From positions 1-64,000 of the forward strand of contig CAZJAK010000001.1 in NCBI GenBank assembly GCA_964543935.1: a stretch of DNA of 64,000 nt, given 5' to 3'. Position numbers and translations under genes: made by a program. Source of the DNA: JAAYDK01 sp964543935. Its GTDB lineage: Bacteria > Spirochaetota > Spirochaetia > Sphaerochaetales > Sphaerochaetaceae. The notes beneath the pieces were generated by a model. That model made no database searches and was not told where the DNA came from. It worked only from the letters and a program-made list of their open reading frames with translations. This document shows positions 17,418 through 26,384 of the stretch, one piece after another. Every line of letters starts with the position of its first letter. Position 1 is the first letter of the stretch.

Positions 17418-18757
17418 CCGTTTCCGTCTATACCTTGGGATGCAAGCTCAATCAATGTGAAAGCGAGGCGATCGCCGATGCGTTCGCCGCAGAGGGTTTT
17501 TCTGTCGTCGCTGGCGATGCACTGGCCGATCTCTATATCGTGAATACATGCACGGTCACCAGCAAGGCGGAACAAAAAGCCCGCCGGATGATCCGCAAGT
17601 ACGCCACGGAGGGACAACGCCCAACGGTGGTGGTCACCGGGTGTTATGCCCAAATGGAGCGAAGCGCCATCGAAGCGTTGGCCGAGCGGGTGGTGGTAGT
17701 ATCGTTGGACCGCAAGAGCTCTTTGTTGGGCTTGCCCGCCTTCCTCGGGACACGTCTGGTGGCGGGTATCGACGTGCTCGAAGCGGTGCGATCGTATGCC
17801 GCACAGCACGAGTCGGGTGGTGAGCGCGATGCCTTCGCTTACGATGCGGCCACCTTCTCGTACCATAGCCGGGCTTTCTTGAAAATTCAGGACGGGTGCG
17901 ACAACACCTGCGCCTACTGCCGCGTAACGTTGGCCCGTGGCGCCGCGGTGAGCCTGGCAGCCGATGAAGTCGTGCAACGCGCGCTGGCCTTGGAGGCCCA
18001 AGGCTACCCCGAGATTGTTCTGACCGGGGTGAACATCACTGCCTACCATGCTGCGGGAATCGGGTTGGGAGCACTGCTGCAACGTTTGTGTGTTGCCATG
18101 GGGCCTACGATGCGCTTGCGTCTCTCCTCGCTAGAACCCGACCGGTTGGACGACGAGTTGTTGGCGGCAGTCGCCGATTCCAGGATCCAACCTCATTTCC
18201 ACATCCCGGTGCAATCGGCCTCGGATGTCGTGTTGGATCGCTGCAACCGCCATTATACGGCGGCAATGCTGGCTGAAGCCATCGCGCACGTGCGCCGTGT
18301 TAAGAACGATCCATTCATCGCCGCCGACATCATCACCGGCTTGCCGGGTGAGACCGACCTTGAATTCGAGCAGACCTTCGATTTCATCAAGCAACACGAT
18401 ATCGCTCAATTGCATGTGTTCCCGTATTCCCCGCGTCCCGGCACGGCCATGTTCCACGCAATCGACCGGGTCCCCGAATCGGTTCGCGATGCCAGGGCAC
18501 AACGGTTGCGCAACCTGTCGGCCGTGCAGACTCAGCGGTATGTCCAGCGGCAGATCGGCACGACTTGCGAAGTCATGTTGGAAGAGCATTCGGGCGGGCA
18601 ATGGTTTGGACTGACAGGCAACTACCTTCGTGTCCGTTGTCTGGGAGTGCCGCCCGCTGCTGTCAGCGGCATGCGGGCGACGGTGACGCTTGAAGAAGGT
18701 GGTCCGCGCTCGGTACCGTTCGTACGCTGGCCGTCGTTGCCGCTTGTCAGGTCATGA
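17414..18757 (+). CDS. mtaB: tRNA t6A37 C2-methylthiotransferase
   Basis: 447 residues. The N-terminal UPF0004 domain has YTLGCKLNQCES with cluster cysteines, NTCTVTSKAE and VTGCYAQ. The radical SAM domain has C-DNT-C-AY-C, which holds a second 4Fe-4S cluster. A C-terminal TRAM-like region ends the protein. The set and the GCKLNQ variant fit MtaB, which adds a methylthio group to t6A37 of ANN-decoding tRNAs, rather than MiaB or RimO. ATG 17414 overlaps the preceding stop (ATGA). Confidence 0.9.
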   Translation: MTVSVYTLGCKLNQCESEAIADAFAAEGFSVVAGDALADLYIVNTCTVTSKAEQKARRMIRKYATEGQRPTVVVTGCYAQMERSAIEALAERVVVVSLDRKSSLLGLPAFLGTRLVAGIDVLEAVRSYAAQHESGGERDAFAYDAATFSYHSRAFLKIQDGCDNTCAYCRVTLARGAAVSLAADEVVQRALALEAQGYPEIVLTGVNITAYHAAGIGLGALLQRLCVAMGPTMRLRLSSLEPDRLDDELLAAVADSRIQPHFHIPVQSASDVVLDRCNRHYTAAMLAEAIAHVRRVKNDPFIAADIITGLPGETDLEFEQTFDFIKQHDIAQLHVFPYSPRPGTAMFHAIDRVPESVRDARAQRLRNLSAVQTQRYVQRQIGTTCEVMLEEHSGGQWFGLTGNYLRVRCLGVPPAAVSGMRATVTLEEGGPRSVPFVRWPSLPLVRS

Positions 18758-18787
18758 AATGGGGTCTATGCTGGTGGTGGAGGCTCT

Positions 18788-19507
18788 ATGGACGTGAATC
18801 CCGTCAGGTTGGAACTGCGCTGTTCGCTGGAGAACGACTTCATCAGGGCGATCACAGCCGGGAACCGGACCAAAGTCGAGGAACTGATCGCCTATCGCCT
18901 CACCATGTTCCCCAACCCCGAATGTCCTATGGCGACCTCGGCCAGCGATAAACTGCGCTCGTGCAAGAACGCGTTGATAGGGTTCGATGCGTTATGCCGG
19001 CAGGCAGCCCATCAGGCAGGGGTGCCGCCATTGGCGCTGCAATCGCTCTCTGTCAAATTCATGGGGATGATCGAGGATGCCACTTCGGTCCAGTTCCTCC
19101 ATGAGCGCTTGTTCGCGCAGATGGTGATCGAATACGTCGACATCGTCTTGGCGATGTCGGTCAAAGCCTACGGGACCGCTGTCCAACAGGCGATCGTCTA
19201 TATCTGTTGCCATATCGGGCAAGAGTTGTCTCTCAACGATGTCGCCTTGGTGTGCCACATGAACGGAGCCCATCTGTCCCGCCAATTCAAACGGGAAACG
19301 GGCATGACGATGACAACCTACATCAATCGCCAACGGATTGCTTTGGCCAAGACGTGGCTCGAGTCGGGTAAAAGCAGCTTGGCCGAGGTCGCCGAACGGG
19401 TCGGGTTCGCCAACGCCGATTACTTCGGCAAGGTGTTCAAACGGGAGACCGGCCAGGCCCCTTCCGAGTACCTGCGCCATGTGCATCAACGCAAAACCTG
19501 CGACTGA
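18788..19507 (+). CDS. AraC-family transcriptional regulator
   Basis: 239 residues. The C-terminal 100 residues contain two helix-turn-helix units (LSLNDVALVCHMNGAHLSRQFKRETG and SLAEVAERVGFANADYFGKVFKRETG), typical of the AraC/XylS DNA-binding domain. The N-terminal 130 residues are helical and lack the cupin HxH pattern, so it probably does not bind a sugar in the AraC manner. The ATG at 18788 has GGAGG 4 nt upstream. The target genes are unknown; it lies between mtaB and the convergent cysE. Confidence 0.88.
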   Translation: MDVNPVRLELRCSLENDFIRAITAGNRTKVEELIAYRLTMFPNPECPMATSASDKLRSCKNALIGFDALCRQAAHQAGVPPLALQSLSVKFMGMIEDATSVQFLHERLFAQMVIEYVDIVLAMSVKAYGTAVQQAIVYICCHIGQELSLNDVALVCHMNGAHLSRQFKRETGMTMTTYINRQRIALAKTWLESGKSSLAEVAERVGFANADYFGKVFKRETGQAPSEYLRHVHQRKTCD

Positions 19508-19519
19508 GGGCAGGTCCCC

Positions 19520-20470
19520 TTACGGATTGAGCGGAGGACACTGCGCTGGTTGCGGCTTTTGCTTGATTTGCCGCAAGACAATCTTGGGATCCTCCATTTG
19601 CACCAAGGTGTTGGCCGGTATGCTCTCTTTGATCCACACATTCGAACCGATGGTGGTGTTGTGGCCGATGACGATGTCTCCCAACAATGTGGCGTTGGCA
19701 TAAACGGTCACGTTGTCTTCCAAAGTAGGGTGCCGCTTGGTGCCGCGGATGAGCGCACCGCAGGCATCCTTGGGGAAACTCAATGCGCCGAGGGTCACCC
19801 CTTGGTAGATTTTCACTTGATTGCCGATCACCGAGGTCTCCCCGATGACCACTCCGGTACCGTGGTCGATGAACAAGCACCGCCCGATTTTCGCTCCGGG
19901 GTGAATGTCGATGCCGGTCTGTTTATGGACCGTCTCGCTGAGCATCCTTGGTACTAGCGGCACATGTTCGCCATGAAGGAAATGGGCGATGCGGTGGATG
20001 GTCAACGCCCGCAGGCCGGGATAGCAGATGAGGATCTCGCGAACCGATTTGGCAGCGGGGTCTCCTTCCAAGGCCGCCCTGGCATCCTCCTTCATCATCG
20101 CCCGCAGTGAGGGCAATGCATCGAGCAGGCGCATGACAGTCTCTTTGGCGAGCTTGAGGTAGGGCTCTTGTTCACTATCGGGCAGGCCGAGCGAATCTTC
20201 ATGGTACCAGGCCAAGAACATCTGGCGTTCCAATCGTCGGGACACCTTTTCCATCGATTCACAGATGATGGAACGAACCGTCGTCTCGTCGTTCATCGGA
20301 CGGCCCCCACGGCCGGGGAACAGCAGTTCCAACACCTCTTCGACCACGGTCTCGATCTCGGTCATGGACGGACTTGGCCTGAAGCCGATGAAATTGGTTT
20401 GACTGTAGCGGTCGAAACTCCTGAGATAGGAATCGATGAACGGTTCGATGGATGAAGACGTCTCGTGCAT
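19520..20470 (-). CDS. cysE: Serine O-acetyltransferase
   Basis: 316 residues. An N-terminal helical domain precedes a left-handed beta-helix with hexapeptide repeats (IHPGAKIGRCLFIDHGTGVVIGETSVIG), including the catalytic DHGTG His and the GVTLGA segment. The length and the long N-terminus match the EpsC-type serine acetyltransferases. It makes O-acetylserine from serine and acetyl-CoA for cysteine synthesis. I chose ATG 20470, which has AAGGAG 9 nt upstream; an in-frame ATG at 20488 lies upstream of that ribosome site. Confidence 0.9.
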   Translation of the reverse strand: MHETSSSIEPFIDSYLRSFDRYSQTNFIGFRPSPSMTEIETVVEEVLELLFPGRGGRPMNDETTVRSIICESMEKVSRRLERQMFLAWYHEDSLGLPDSEQEPYLKLAKETVMRLLDALPSLRAMMKEDARAALEGDPAAKSVREILICYPGLRALTIHRIAHFLHGEHVPLVPRMLSETVHKQTGIDIHPGAKIGRCLFIDHGTGVVIGETSVIGNQVKIYQGVTLGALSFPKDACGALIRGTKRHPTLEDNVTVYANATLLGDIVIGHNTTIGSNVWIKESIPANTLVQMEDPKIVLRQIKQKPQPAQCPPLNP

Positions 20471-20497
20471 GCCTGCAATCTCCTTCATGGTAGTGCA

Positions 20498-20526
20498 ACA
20501 GTACACCCATGCCCACATTTGGACAA
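20498..20526 (-). promoter_or_regulatory. Promoter of cysE
   Basis: Minus strand TTGTCC (20526-20521), 17 bp, TACTGT (20503-20498). The transcript would start near 20491 and include the AAGGAG used by ATG 20470. Confidence 0.6.
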
Positions 20527-20550
20527 TATGTCGGGGATGCGTGCGCCCCC

Positions 20551-20579
20551 TTGAAGAGGTCCCGGTCATTCCGTATAGT
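20551..20579 (+). promoter_or_regulatory. Promoter of argS
   Basis: TTGAAG (20551-20556), 17 bp, TATAGT (20574-20579). It is back to back with the cysE promoter, separated by 24 bp. Confidence 0.65.
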
Positions 20580-20624
20580 AGGACAAGCATGCGGCGACAT
20601 GGTCCGCCTGCCGGGAGAATGGCG

Positions 20625-22394
20625 ATGCTCAATACGATTCGGATGCAATGGAAGTCTTTGGTGGAGCGGGAGCTGCACTCGTATGCCCAAGAGGTCGGCT
20701 TGGATCTGGCTTTGGTCGATGCAACGCCGGTCGTTGTGCAAAAACCACCCAAACCGGAACTCGGGGACCTTGCTTTTCCTTTGTTTGCCTTCGCAAAAGC
20801 CTTCCGGATGGCTCCGCCAGCTTTGGTGGCCGCTCTGAAGTCGCGCTGCGAGCGGCAAGCCGATGCTCCCAGCGGAGCCCTGTTGGCGGCCGGGCCTTAC
20901 CTCAATGTCCGCATCGATACCTCCAGCTTGGCTGAGAAGGTGGCCCGTTGTGTCGCCGAGGAGGGCTCGCGCTATGGGCATGGTAGTGCATTGGCAGGCA
21001 AGCGCATGATGGTCGAATTCTCCTGCCCGAACACCAACAAACCATTGCATCTCGGCCACTTGCGCAACGATGCCATCGGCCAAAGCGTTGCCGCCATCCT
21101 CAAGGCCAATGGGGCCACGGTGCGTAAAGTGAACTTGATCAACAACCGTGGTGTCCATATCTGCAAGTCGATGCTGGCCTATATGAAATTTGGCCATGGC
21201 GAGACGCCCGAGCAAGCCGGCATCAAAGGCGACCACTTGGTGGGCAAGTATTATGTCCGCTTCGCCCAGTGGGAGAAAGAGGACCCGACCGCGTTGGAGC
21301 AAGCCCAAGCCATGCTCAAACGTTGGGAGGAGGGCGACAGCGAGGTGCTTGAGTTGTGGCGCAGGATGAACGGCTGGACACTGGACGGCATCTCCGAGAC
21401 GTATGCGAAAACCGGTATCTCTTTCGACCAGTATTATTATGAGAGCGACACCTACAAGCTTGGCAAGGACAAGGTCCTCGCTGGACTTGAGGCGGGAGTG
21501 TTTTATCGCGAGGACGATGGAAGCATCTGGATCGATTTGGCCGATATCGGACTCGACAAGAAGGTGTTGTTGCGCAAGGACGGGACTTCGCTGTACCTGA
21601 CCCAAGATATCGGCACGGCCATCGCCCGTCACAAGGATTGGCCGTTCGACTCGCTCATCTATGTCGTGGCCAGCGAGCAAGCCTACCATTTTAAAGTCCT
21701 CTTCCATGTACTGTCGCGATTGGGCTACCCATGGGCCGAGGACTTGCATCACCTCTCCTACGGAATGGTGAACCTGCCCGAGGGAAAGATGAAGTCGCGC
21801 GAAGGGACCGTCGTGGATGCCGACGACCTGATCGAGGAGCTGACCGGCATGGCCGCCAATGAGATCAAGGACAAGGAACGCGAAGAGGCCGTCGAGGATG
21901 TCGGGGCGACCAGTTCCGCCATCGCTTTAGGAGCGTTGAATTATTATTTGCTGCAGGTGAATCCCTTGAAAGACATGGTGTTCAATCCGGCCGAATCGTT
22001 GTCGTTCACCGGCAATACCGGTCCGTACATGCAGTACATGGGAGCCCGCATCAGCAGCATGCTGCGCAAGTACGAGACCAGCGGGTCTGCGGTAGCTGCG
22101 GTGCCGTTCGATGGCAGTGCCCTCGAATTACCCGAGGAACGGGAGTTGGTCAAACTCATCGCGGGCTTTTCTGAGACGGTGGCCCAAGCCGCTACCGATG
22201 TGGATCCCTCTTTGATAGGCGCTTACTTGTACGAATTGTCGCGCTCATTCTCGAAGTACTATCATGATCATCCCATCCTTAAAGCACCGTCCGACCGGTT
22301 GGTGAAAGCTCGTCTCACCCTTTCTTCGATGGTGCTGCAAGTCCTGAAAAATGCCTTCGAACTGCTTGGAATTCCTTTCCTAGAGACGATGTGA
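20625..22394 (+). CDS. argS: Arginyl-tRNA synthetase
   Basis: 589 residues, class I synthetase. Visible are an N-terminal additional domain, the PNTNKPLHLGHLRN signature (HIGH equivalent, near residue 139), a KMKSREGT motif (KMSKS equivalent, near 388) and the C-terminal DALR anticodon-binding domain (LYELSRSFSKYYHDH). It charges tRNA-Arg. ATG 20625 has GGGAG 7 nt upstream; ATG 20619 is too close to it. The longer frame would run through the promoter. Confidence 0.95.
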   Translation: MLNTIRMQWKSLVERELHSYAQEVGLDLALVDATPVVVQKPPKPELGDLAFPLFAFAKAFRMAPPALVAALKSRCERQADAPSGALLAAGPYLNVRIDTSSLAEKVARCVAEEGSRYGHGSALAGKRMMVEFSCPNTNKPLHLGHLRNDAIGQSVAAILKANGATVRKVNLINNRGVHICKSMLAYMKFGHGETPEQAGIKGDHLVGKYYVRFAQWEKEDPTALEQAQAMLKRWEEGDSEVLELWRRMNGWTLDGISETYAKTGISFDQYYYESDTYKLGKDKVLAGLEAGVFYREDDGSIWIDLADIGLDKKVLLRKDGTSLYLTQDIGTAIARHKDWPFDSLIYVVASEQAYHFKVLFHVLSRLGYPWAEDLHHLSYGMVNLPEGKMKSREGTVVDADDLIEELTGMAANEIKDKEREEAVEDVGATSSAIALGALNYYLLQVNPLKDMVFNPAESLSFTGNTGPYMQYMGARISSMLRKYETSGSAVAAVPFDGSALELPEERELVKLIAGFSETVAQAATDVDPSLIGAYLYELSRSFSKYYHDHPILKAPSDRLVKARLTLSSMVLQVLKNAFELLGIPFLETM

Positions 22395-22434
22395 GAAGAA
22401 TCGGAATGGCCAATAGGGTCTTCGGTCGAGGGTA

Positions 22435-22463
22435 TTGCCAATATCGGGTGGTTGTGGTATAAG
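22435..22463 (+). promoter_or_regulatory. Promoter of the rplU operon
   Basis: TTGCCA (22435-22440), 17 bp, TATAAG (22458-22463). The leader to rplU would be about 28 nt. Confidence 0.7.
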
Positions 22464-22497
22464 GAACCCTGCATATTTTTATAAGGATGTGATGGAC

Positions 22498-22809
22498 ATG
22501 TACGCATTGGTAGAAATTCTCGGAAAGCAGTACAAGGCCGAAGAAGGTTCGTTGCTGCTCGTCGACAAAATCGACATGGAAGCCGGCAAAACGCTGGAAT
22601 TCGATACTGTGGTTGCAGTTGCCGACGGAGAGAATTCCGTGTTCGGCAAACCCTATGTCGAAGGGGCAAAAGTGGTCGCGACCCTGGGCGAAGTCGTCAA
22701 GGGTGAGAAAGTGAAGATCTTCAAGTATCACCGCAGAAAGGGATACAAGAGGACTCAGGGTCACCGTCAACAGTATTCGGTACTCACCGTCACCGCGATC
22801 AAAGCGTAA
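22498..22809 (+). CDS. rplU: 50S ribosomal protein L21
   Basis: 103 residues, the full usual length. It begins MYALVEILGKQYKAEEG and ends with the KRTQGHRQQYSVLTVTAI type C-terminus of bL21. It binds 23S rRNA in the large subunit. ATG 22498 has AAGGA 10 nt upstream; an ATG two codons earlier (22492) is possible, but the family starts at MYA. It is the first gene of a ribosome-assembly operon that continues to rsfS. Confidence 0.95.
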   Translation: MYALVEILGKQYKAEEGSLLLVDKIDMEAGKTLEFDTVVAVADGENSVFGKPYVEGAKVVATLGEVVKGEKVKIFKYHRRKGYKRTQGHRQQYSVLTVTAIKA

Positions 22810-22821
22810 GGAGAAACCACA

Positions 22822-23073
22822 ATGGCACATAAGAAAGGTGGCGGAAGCTCAAGAAACGGGCGCGATTCCAATTCACAACGTTTGGGCGTGAAGCGTTTCG
22901 GGGGACAGCAGGTGAAAGCCGGTGAAATCATCGTGCGTCAGCACGGGACCAAGTTCCATCCTGGCGAAAACGTCGGATGCGGCAGAGATTTCACCTTGTT
23001 CGCCAAGGTTGCCGGTGCGGTTGATTTCCACAAGAGGAACAATCGCCAGTACGTCCGCATCGTTGCGCTGTAG
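22822..23073 (+). CDS. rpmA: 50S ribosomal protein L27
   Basis: 83 residues, beginning MAHKKGGGSSRNGRDSNSQRLGVKRFGG, the standard bL27 start whose N-terminus reaches the peptidyl-transferase centre. It has no cleavable Firmicutes-type N-terminal extension, and no prp protease gene lies between rplU and rpmA, in keeping with that. AAGGAG precedes the ATG. Confidence 0.96.
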   Translation: MAHKKGGGSSRNGRDSNSQRLGVKRFGGQQVKAGEIIVRQHGTKFHPGENVGCGRDFTLFAKVAGAVDFHKRNNRQYVRIVAL

Positions 23074-23112
23074 CGCTCCGAGCGCTCCGCTTCGGATGCG
23101 CCAGGAGATTGC

Positions 23113-24168
23113 ATGTTTGGATTTTCAGACGAGACCTATATAGACGTTGCCTCCGGAAACGGGGGCAACGGTTGTGTTTCCTTCCGTAGGGAGAAGTTCA
23201 TCCCCAAAGGCGGACCCGACGGAGGCGACGGCGGGCGCGGTGGCGATGTCGTGTTCGTCGTACGCGAGAACCTCAGAACCTTAGGCCATCTGAAAATGGT
23301 GCGCAACTTTAAAGCGGAGAACGGCCAAAACGGCATGGGAGCGCGCTGTTCGGGACGCAACGGTGCCGATGTCGAAATCCCGGTGCCTCCGGGGACGGTC
23401 GTCAAAGACGCCCAAAGCGGAGAGATCATCAAGGACCTTACCGGTGAAGAGCGTTGGGTGTTCCTCCACGGTGGCCGGGGTGGTCAAGGCAACTGGCATT
23501 TCAGAAGCGCCACCCGTCAAACACCCCGCTTTGCGCAACCGGGCGAGAAGGGTAGCGCGATACGCATCGGTGTCGAGCTGCTCGTCATCGCCGACATAGG
23601 ATTCGTTGGCTTCCCCAACGCTGGTAAATCTTCGCTATTGAACAATCTGACCAATGCCCGTACCAAAGTGGCCGGTTATCCATTCACCACCAAGATCCCC
23701 CAGTTGGGGATGTTCCGCCAAGGTGATTTGGATATCGTGCTGGCCGATATCCCCGGCATCATCGAGGGGGCCAGCAAAGGGGCCGGCATGGGTTTCAAAT
23801 TCCTCCGCCATATCGCCCGGACGACTGGCTTGGCCTTTTTAATCGACCTTACCGATGAAGCATATCTCGATTCGTATGCGACACTATGCTCTGAGCTAGG
23901 CTCATACGCCCCGCAGTTGTTGGACAAACCTCGTGTCGTCATCGGCACCAAGATCGATGAACAAGGCTGCAACGAGCGCTTGGCACTGCTGCAAGCCAGT
24001 CTCGGCGATACCCCTGTGATCGGTCTGTCCAATATTACTTCAGAGGGTTTGGAAGAGGTCAAACGGGCTTTCATCGCTTTGGTCCAATCCTATGGCAGGA
24101 CCAAGCGAGTCGAGCAAGATTTTTCTTCCTCGTTCGATTCCGAAGCTGAATACCGGGAGGAGCCATGA
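23113..24168 (+). CDS. obgE: Obg/CgtA GTPase
   Basis: 351 residues. The glycine-rich Obg fold occupies residues 1-158 (GNGGNGCVSFRREKF, GGPDGGDGGRGGDV). The G domain has G1 GFPNAGKSS, G3 DIPG and a G4-type GTKID. The long C-terminal OCT domain of some Obg proteins is absent; only a short acidic tail follows. Obg acts in 50S assembly and stress signalling. Its stop overlaps nadD (ATGA). Confidence 0.95.
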   Translation: MFGFSDETYIDVASGNGGNGCVSFRREKFIPKGGPDGGDGGRGGDVVFVVRENLRTLGHLKMVRNFKAENGQNGMGARCSGRNGADVEIPVPPGTVVKDAQSGEIIKDLTGEERWVFLHGGRGGQGNWHFRSATRQTPRFAQPGEKGSAIRIGVELLVIADIGFVGFPNAGKSSLLNNLTNARTKVAGYPFTTKIPQLGMFRQGDLDIVLADIPGIIEGASKGAGMGFKFLRHIARTTGLAFLIDLTDEAYLDSYATLCSELGSYAPQLLDKPRVVIGTKIDEQGCNERLALLQASLGDTPVIGLSNITSEGLEEVKRAFIALVQSYGRTKRVEQDFSSSFDSEAEYREEP

Positions 24169-24776
24169 GGACTGCTGTACTGGGCGGGACTTTCGATCCT
24201 GTCCACAACGGCCATCTGCACCTCTTGCATTGTGTACTTGCCCAAGGTTTTGTAGAACGAGTCATCATCGTGCCCACACGGGTCCCCCCCCACAAACCCT
24301 ACCTCAAGCGGGTAGAGGATAGCGACCGGGTCGCCATGTTGAACCTCGCGTTGCGAGCCTTTCGCAGCGCTTACCCCGAATGTGCTGGTGTCGACTTGGT
24401 GATCGACACCTGCGAGCTTGAACGCCAAGAACCCTCCTACATGTATGACACCGTGATCGATGTGAATCAGCGTTACCCCATCGAGGGCAAACCCCTTGTT
24501 GTCATCGGTGACGATTTGGTCGCTGGCTTGCCCACCTGGCATCGTTTCGACGAGCTGAAAACGAAAGTGGCTTTCATCATCGTGATGCGTGATTCCAAGC
24601 AGATCAGCGAGGTCCCTGACGGGGTGGAGGCCACCTTTGTCGAGAACGAGACCTTGGAGGTCTCCTCGACAGCCATCAGGAGAGCGATTTCGAGCGGGAA
24701 CCGGTCATTCGCCGCTTCCCTGATGCCGCGATCGGTCGTAGACTATATCCAACGCCATGGACTTTACCGCGATTGA
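24165..24776 (+). CDS. nadD: Nicotinate-nucleotide adenylyltransferase
   Basis: 203 residues. It starts with the nucleotidyltransferase motif GGTFDPVHNGHLHLL and contains VPTRVPPHK and the late ISSTAIR-like SSTAIRRAI. NadD transfers AMP from ATP to nicotinate mononucleotide in NAD synthesis. The obgE-nadD-yqeK-rsfS order is widely conserved. Its end overlaps yqeK by 20 bp. Confidence 0.94.
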   Translation: MRTAVLGGTFDPVHNGHLHLLHCVLAQGFVERVIIVPTRVPPHKPYLKRVEDSDRVAMLNLALRAFRSAYPECAGVDLVIDTCELERQEPSYMYDTVIDVNQRYPIEGKPLVVIGDDLVAGLPTWHRFDELKTKVAFIIVMRDSKQISEVPDGVEATFVENETLEVSSTAIRRAISSGNRSFAASLMPRSVVDYIQRHGLYRD

Positions 24777-25341
24777 ATCATACCTAAGCACCTCAGTCTC
24801 ACCCAAACGGGTCCGCCACAGCCTGTCCACTGCCGAAACCGCCCGTAACTTGGCCCGGCGCTTTTGCGATACGCACGTGTGTGCCGACGACGCCTACTTG
24901 GTGGGACTCTGGCACGACATGGCCCGTGAATGGAGTGGCGAGGCGTTATTGAACCATTGCTTGGTCCACCAACTGGCCATGGAGCAGGAGGAGAAGGCTT
25001 GCCCGATGCTGTTGCACGGACCGGTCGCTGCCGACCTGCTGCCGGCTCAAGTTCCCTGCGACAGCTCGTTGCAGCGAGCGGTGCGCTGGCACACCTTGGG
25101 TTCAGCCGGCATGGGTGCGCTCGGAGCGGTATTGTTCATAGCCGATTACGCCGAACCGCTCAGAACCCATTTGGATGAAACGCAACGTCAAGCGATTTTC
25201 TCATTGGGGAGTCTCGAACAGATGTGCCTGCACATCGTCGCCATGAGTGCCGACTACATGCGTTGCCGCAAGGGTTTGCCATTGGCCGAGTCCACTTTGG
25301 ACTTGCAACGGTACTTGCAAGCGGGGGGACGGTTTTCATGA
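24757..25341 (+). CDS. yqeK: YqeK-type HD phosphohydrolase (likely symmetrical Ap4A hydrolase)
   Basis: 194 residues. The HD pattern is KRVRHSLSTAETA, then LWHDMARE, LLHGP and a late ADYAEP segment, as in YqeK. YqeK enzymes of other bacteria split diadenosine tetraphosphate into two ADP. No Shine-Dalgarno precedes ATG 24757, which lies inside the end of nadD; translational coupling is likely. The operon position supports the name. Confidence 0.88.
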   Translation: MDFTAIESYLSTSVSPKRVRHSLSTAETARNLARRFCDTHVCADDAYLVGLWHDMAREWSGEALLNHCLVHQLAMEQEEKACPMLLHGPVAADLLPAQVPCDSSLQRAVRWHTLGSAGMGALGAVLFIADYAEPLRTHLDETQRQAIFSLGSLEQMCLHIVAMSADYMRCRKGLPLAESTLDLQRYLQAGGRFS

Positions 25342-25970
25342 TGAGGTTTCGGCTCGTAGCCCTCGTGCTCCTCATGGCAGGCTTGTCCACCTTCGTGGGA
25401 TGCCGACAGCAAGACGATGCGACGGTGTGGTATGCAGTGGCTGCTGACGGGGCCTACTTGGCCGTGCATCAAAAGCCCTCCCGCACACTCATGGTGGTGC
25501 GCTTGCCTGTGGACCTGTTGATGGCCTATCGCATTGGTTTGCAAGAACGTGAGGTGGTTTCCGATGAATTGGGAGCCTTGCAGCACCTCTTCGGATTGCA
25601 GGGAGACCATTATCTGAGGGGTAGCGCCCAAGATTGGGAAGAAGTCACCGCAGTGGTTGAATCCTTGGCGGGTAGTGCCATGCAACGGCGGTTGAGCGTC
25701 CCTGAGCGCTTGGAATTGGTGCTTGCCCATGCGCGAGTCTTGAGTAATTTGCTGCCGCTCGATACACTGGACAGGCTCTCGGGACCACACACGAGCGGCG
25801 CAATCGTACAGGACGCTGTCGGTGGAATCCCGAAACAGATCTCAACCATCCAGTATTTCGATGCAGGGACCTTCTTGAACGGCTCCATGGGGGCCGACGC
25901 CTTGAAACAGTATCTCACCGACTGGACGCGCCAGGCGGTTCAGTCGGTATTCGTTGCGAAACAACAGTAG
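25338..25970 (+). CDS. Putative lipoprotein between yqeK and rsfS
   Basis: 210 residues. A basic start and hydrophobic stretch end in FVGC, a relaxed lipobox (Cys near residue 20), followed by a polar linker, so a membrane-anchored periplasmic lipoprotein is likely. The rest is a mixed alpha/beta domain that I do not recognise. In many bacteria this operon slot holds an LCP (LytR-CpsA-Psr) gene. The LPVDLLMAYRIG and GLQGDHYLRG stretches faintly recall LCP domains, but the catalytic Arg/Asp residues are not evident. ATG 25338 overlaps the yqeK stop (ATGA). Confidence 0.65.
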   Translation: MMRFRLVALVLLMAGLSTFVGCRQQDDATVWYAVAADGAYLAVHQKPSRTLMVVRLPVDLLMAYRIGLQEREVVSDELGALQHLFGLQGDHYLRGSAQDWEEVTAVVESLAGSAMQRRLSVPERLELVLAHARVLSNLLPLDTLDRLSGPHTSGAIVQDAVGGIPKQISTIQYFDAGTFLNGSMGADALKQYLTDWTRQAVQSVFVAKQQ

Positions 25971-25981
25971 GAGTATGATCG

Positions 25982-26344
25982 ATGCTTGACGACACTATGA
26001 AACAGACCGCTAAGGAAATCGCCATGTTCATCGCCGACCACAAGGGGGCCGACCCCGTTGTCATCGATGTATCACGCACGAGCGGGTGGGCCGATTGTTT
26101 CGTGATCGCCACGGTATCGAGTCTGGGCCACCTGCGCGGATTGACCCGCGAGTTGTGGGGCTTTCTGGCAGAGAAGAAGATCGAGGTGCTGCACCGCCAT
26201 AAGAACGTCGCTGGAGACGGTTGGGAGCTCATCGATTGCGGTCCCATCATCATCCACTTGATGAGCGCCGAATTGCGCTCGTTCTACTCGTTGGAAAAAT
26301 TATGGCACGAGGGCGAATCGTTCAGCGTCCCTGCCAGGACATGA
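25982..26344 (+). CDS. rsfS: Ribosomal silencing factor
   Basis: 120 residues of the RsfS/Iojap family: VVIDVSRTSGWADCFVIATVSS, then GWELIDCGPIIIHLM and the end motif YSLEKLW. RsfS binds bL14 and blocks subunit joining when nutrients are low. AGGAG lies 8 nt before ATG 25982. It is the last gene of the rplU-to-rsfS block. Confidence 0.93.
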   Translation: MLDDTMKQTAKEIAMFIADHKGADPVVIDVSRTSGWADCFVIATVSSLGHLRGLTRELWGFLAEKKIEVLHRHKNVAGDGWELIDCGPIIIHLMSAELRSFYSLEKLWHEGESFSVPART

Positions 26345-26347
26345 AAA

Positions 26348-26369
26348 CGCCGGCAAAAAATCGCCGGCG
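26348..26369. terminator. Bidirectional terminator between rsfS and the ABC operon
   Basis: CGCCGGC/GCCGGCG, a 7-bp stem with an A-rich loop. On the minus strand it is followed by TTTTC; on the plus strand the tail is poor, so it serves mainly the minus-strand ABC genes. Confidence 0.7.
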
Positions 26370-26384
26370 CATGGTGGATTCTTT

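Noticed and set aside
20259..21752. 497-codon minus-strand ORF over argS and cysE
   Set aside because: Antisense to argS and covering the cysE start; no motif and no ribosome site.
22810..22821. Missing prp protease gene between rplU and rpmA
   Set aside because: The L27 here has no N-terminal extension to be cleaved, so absence is expected.
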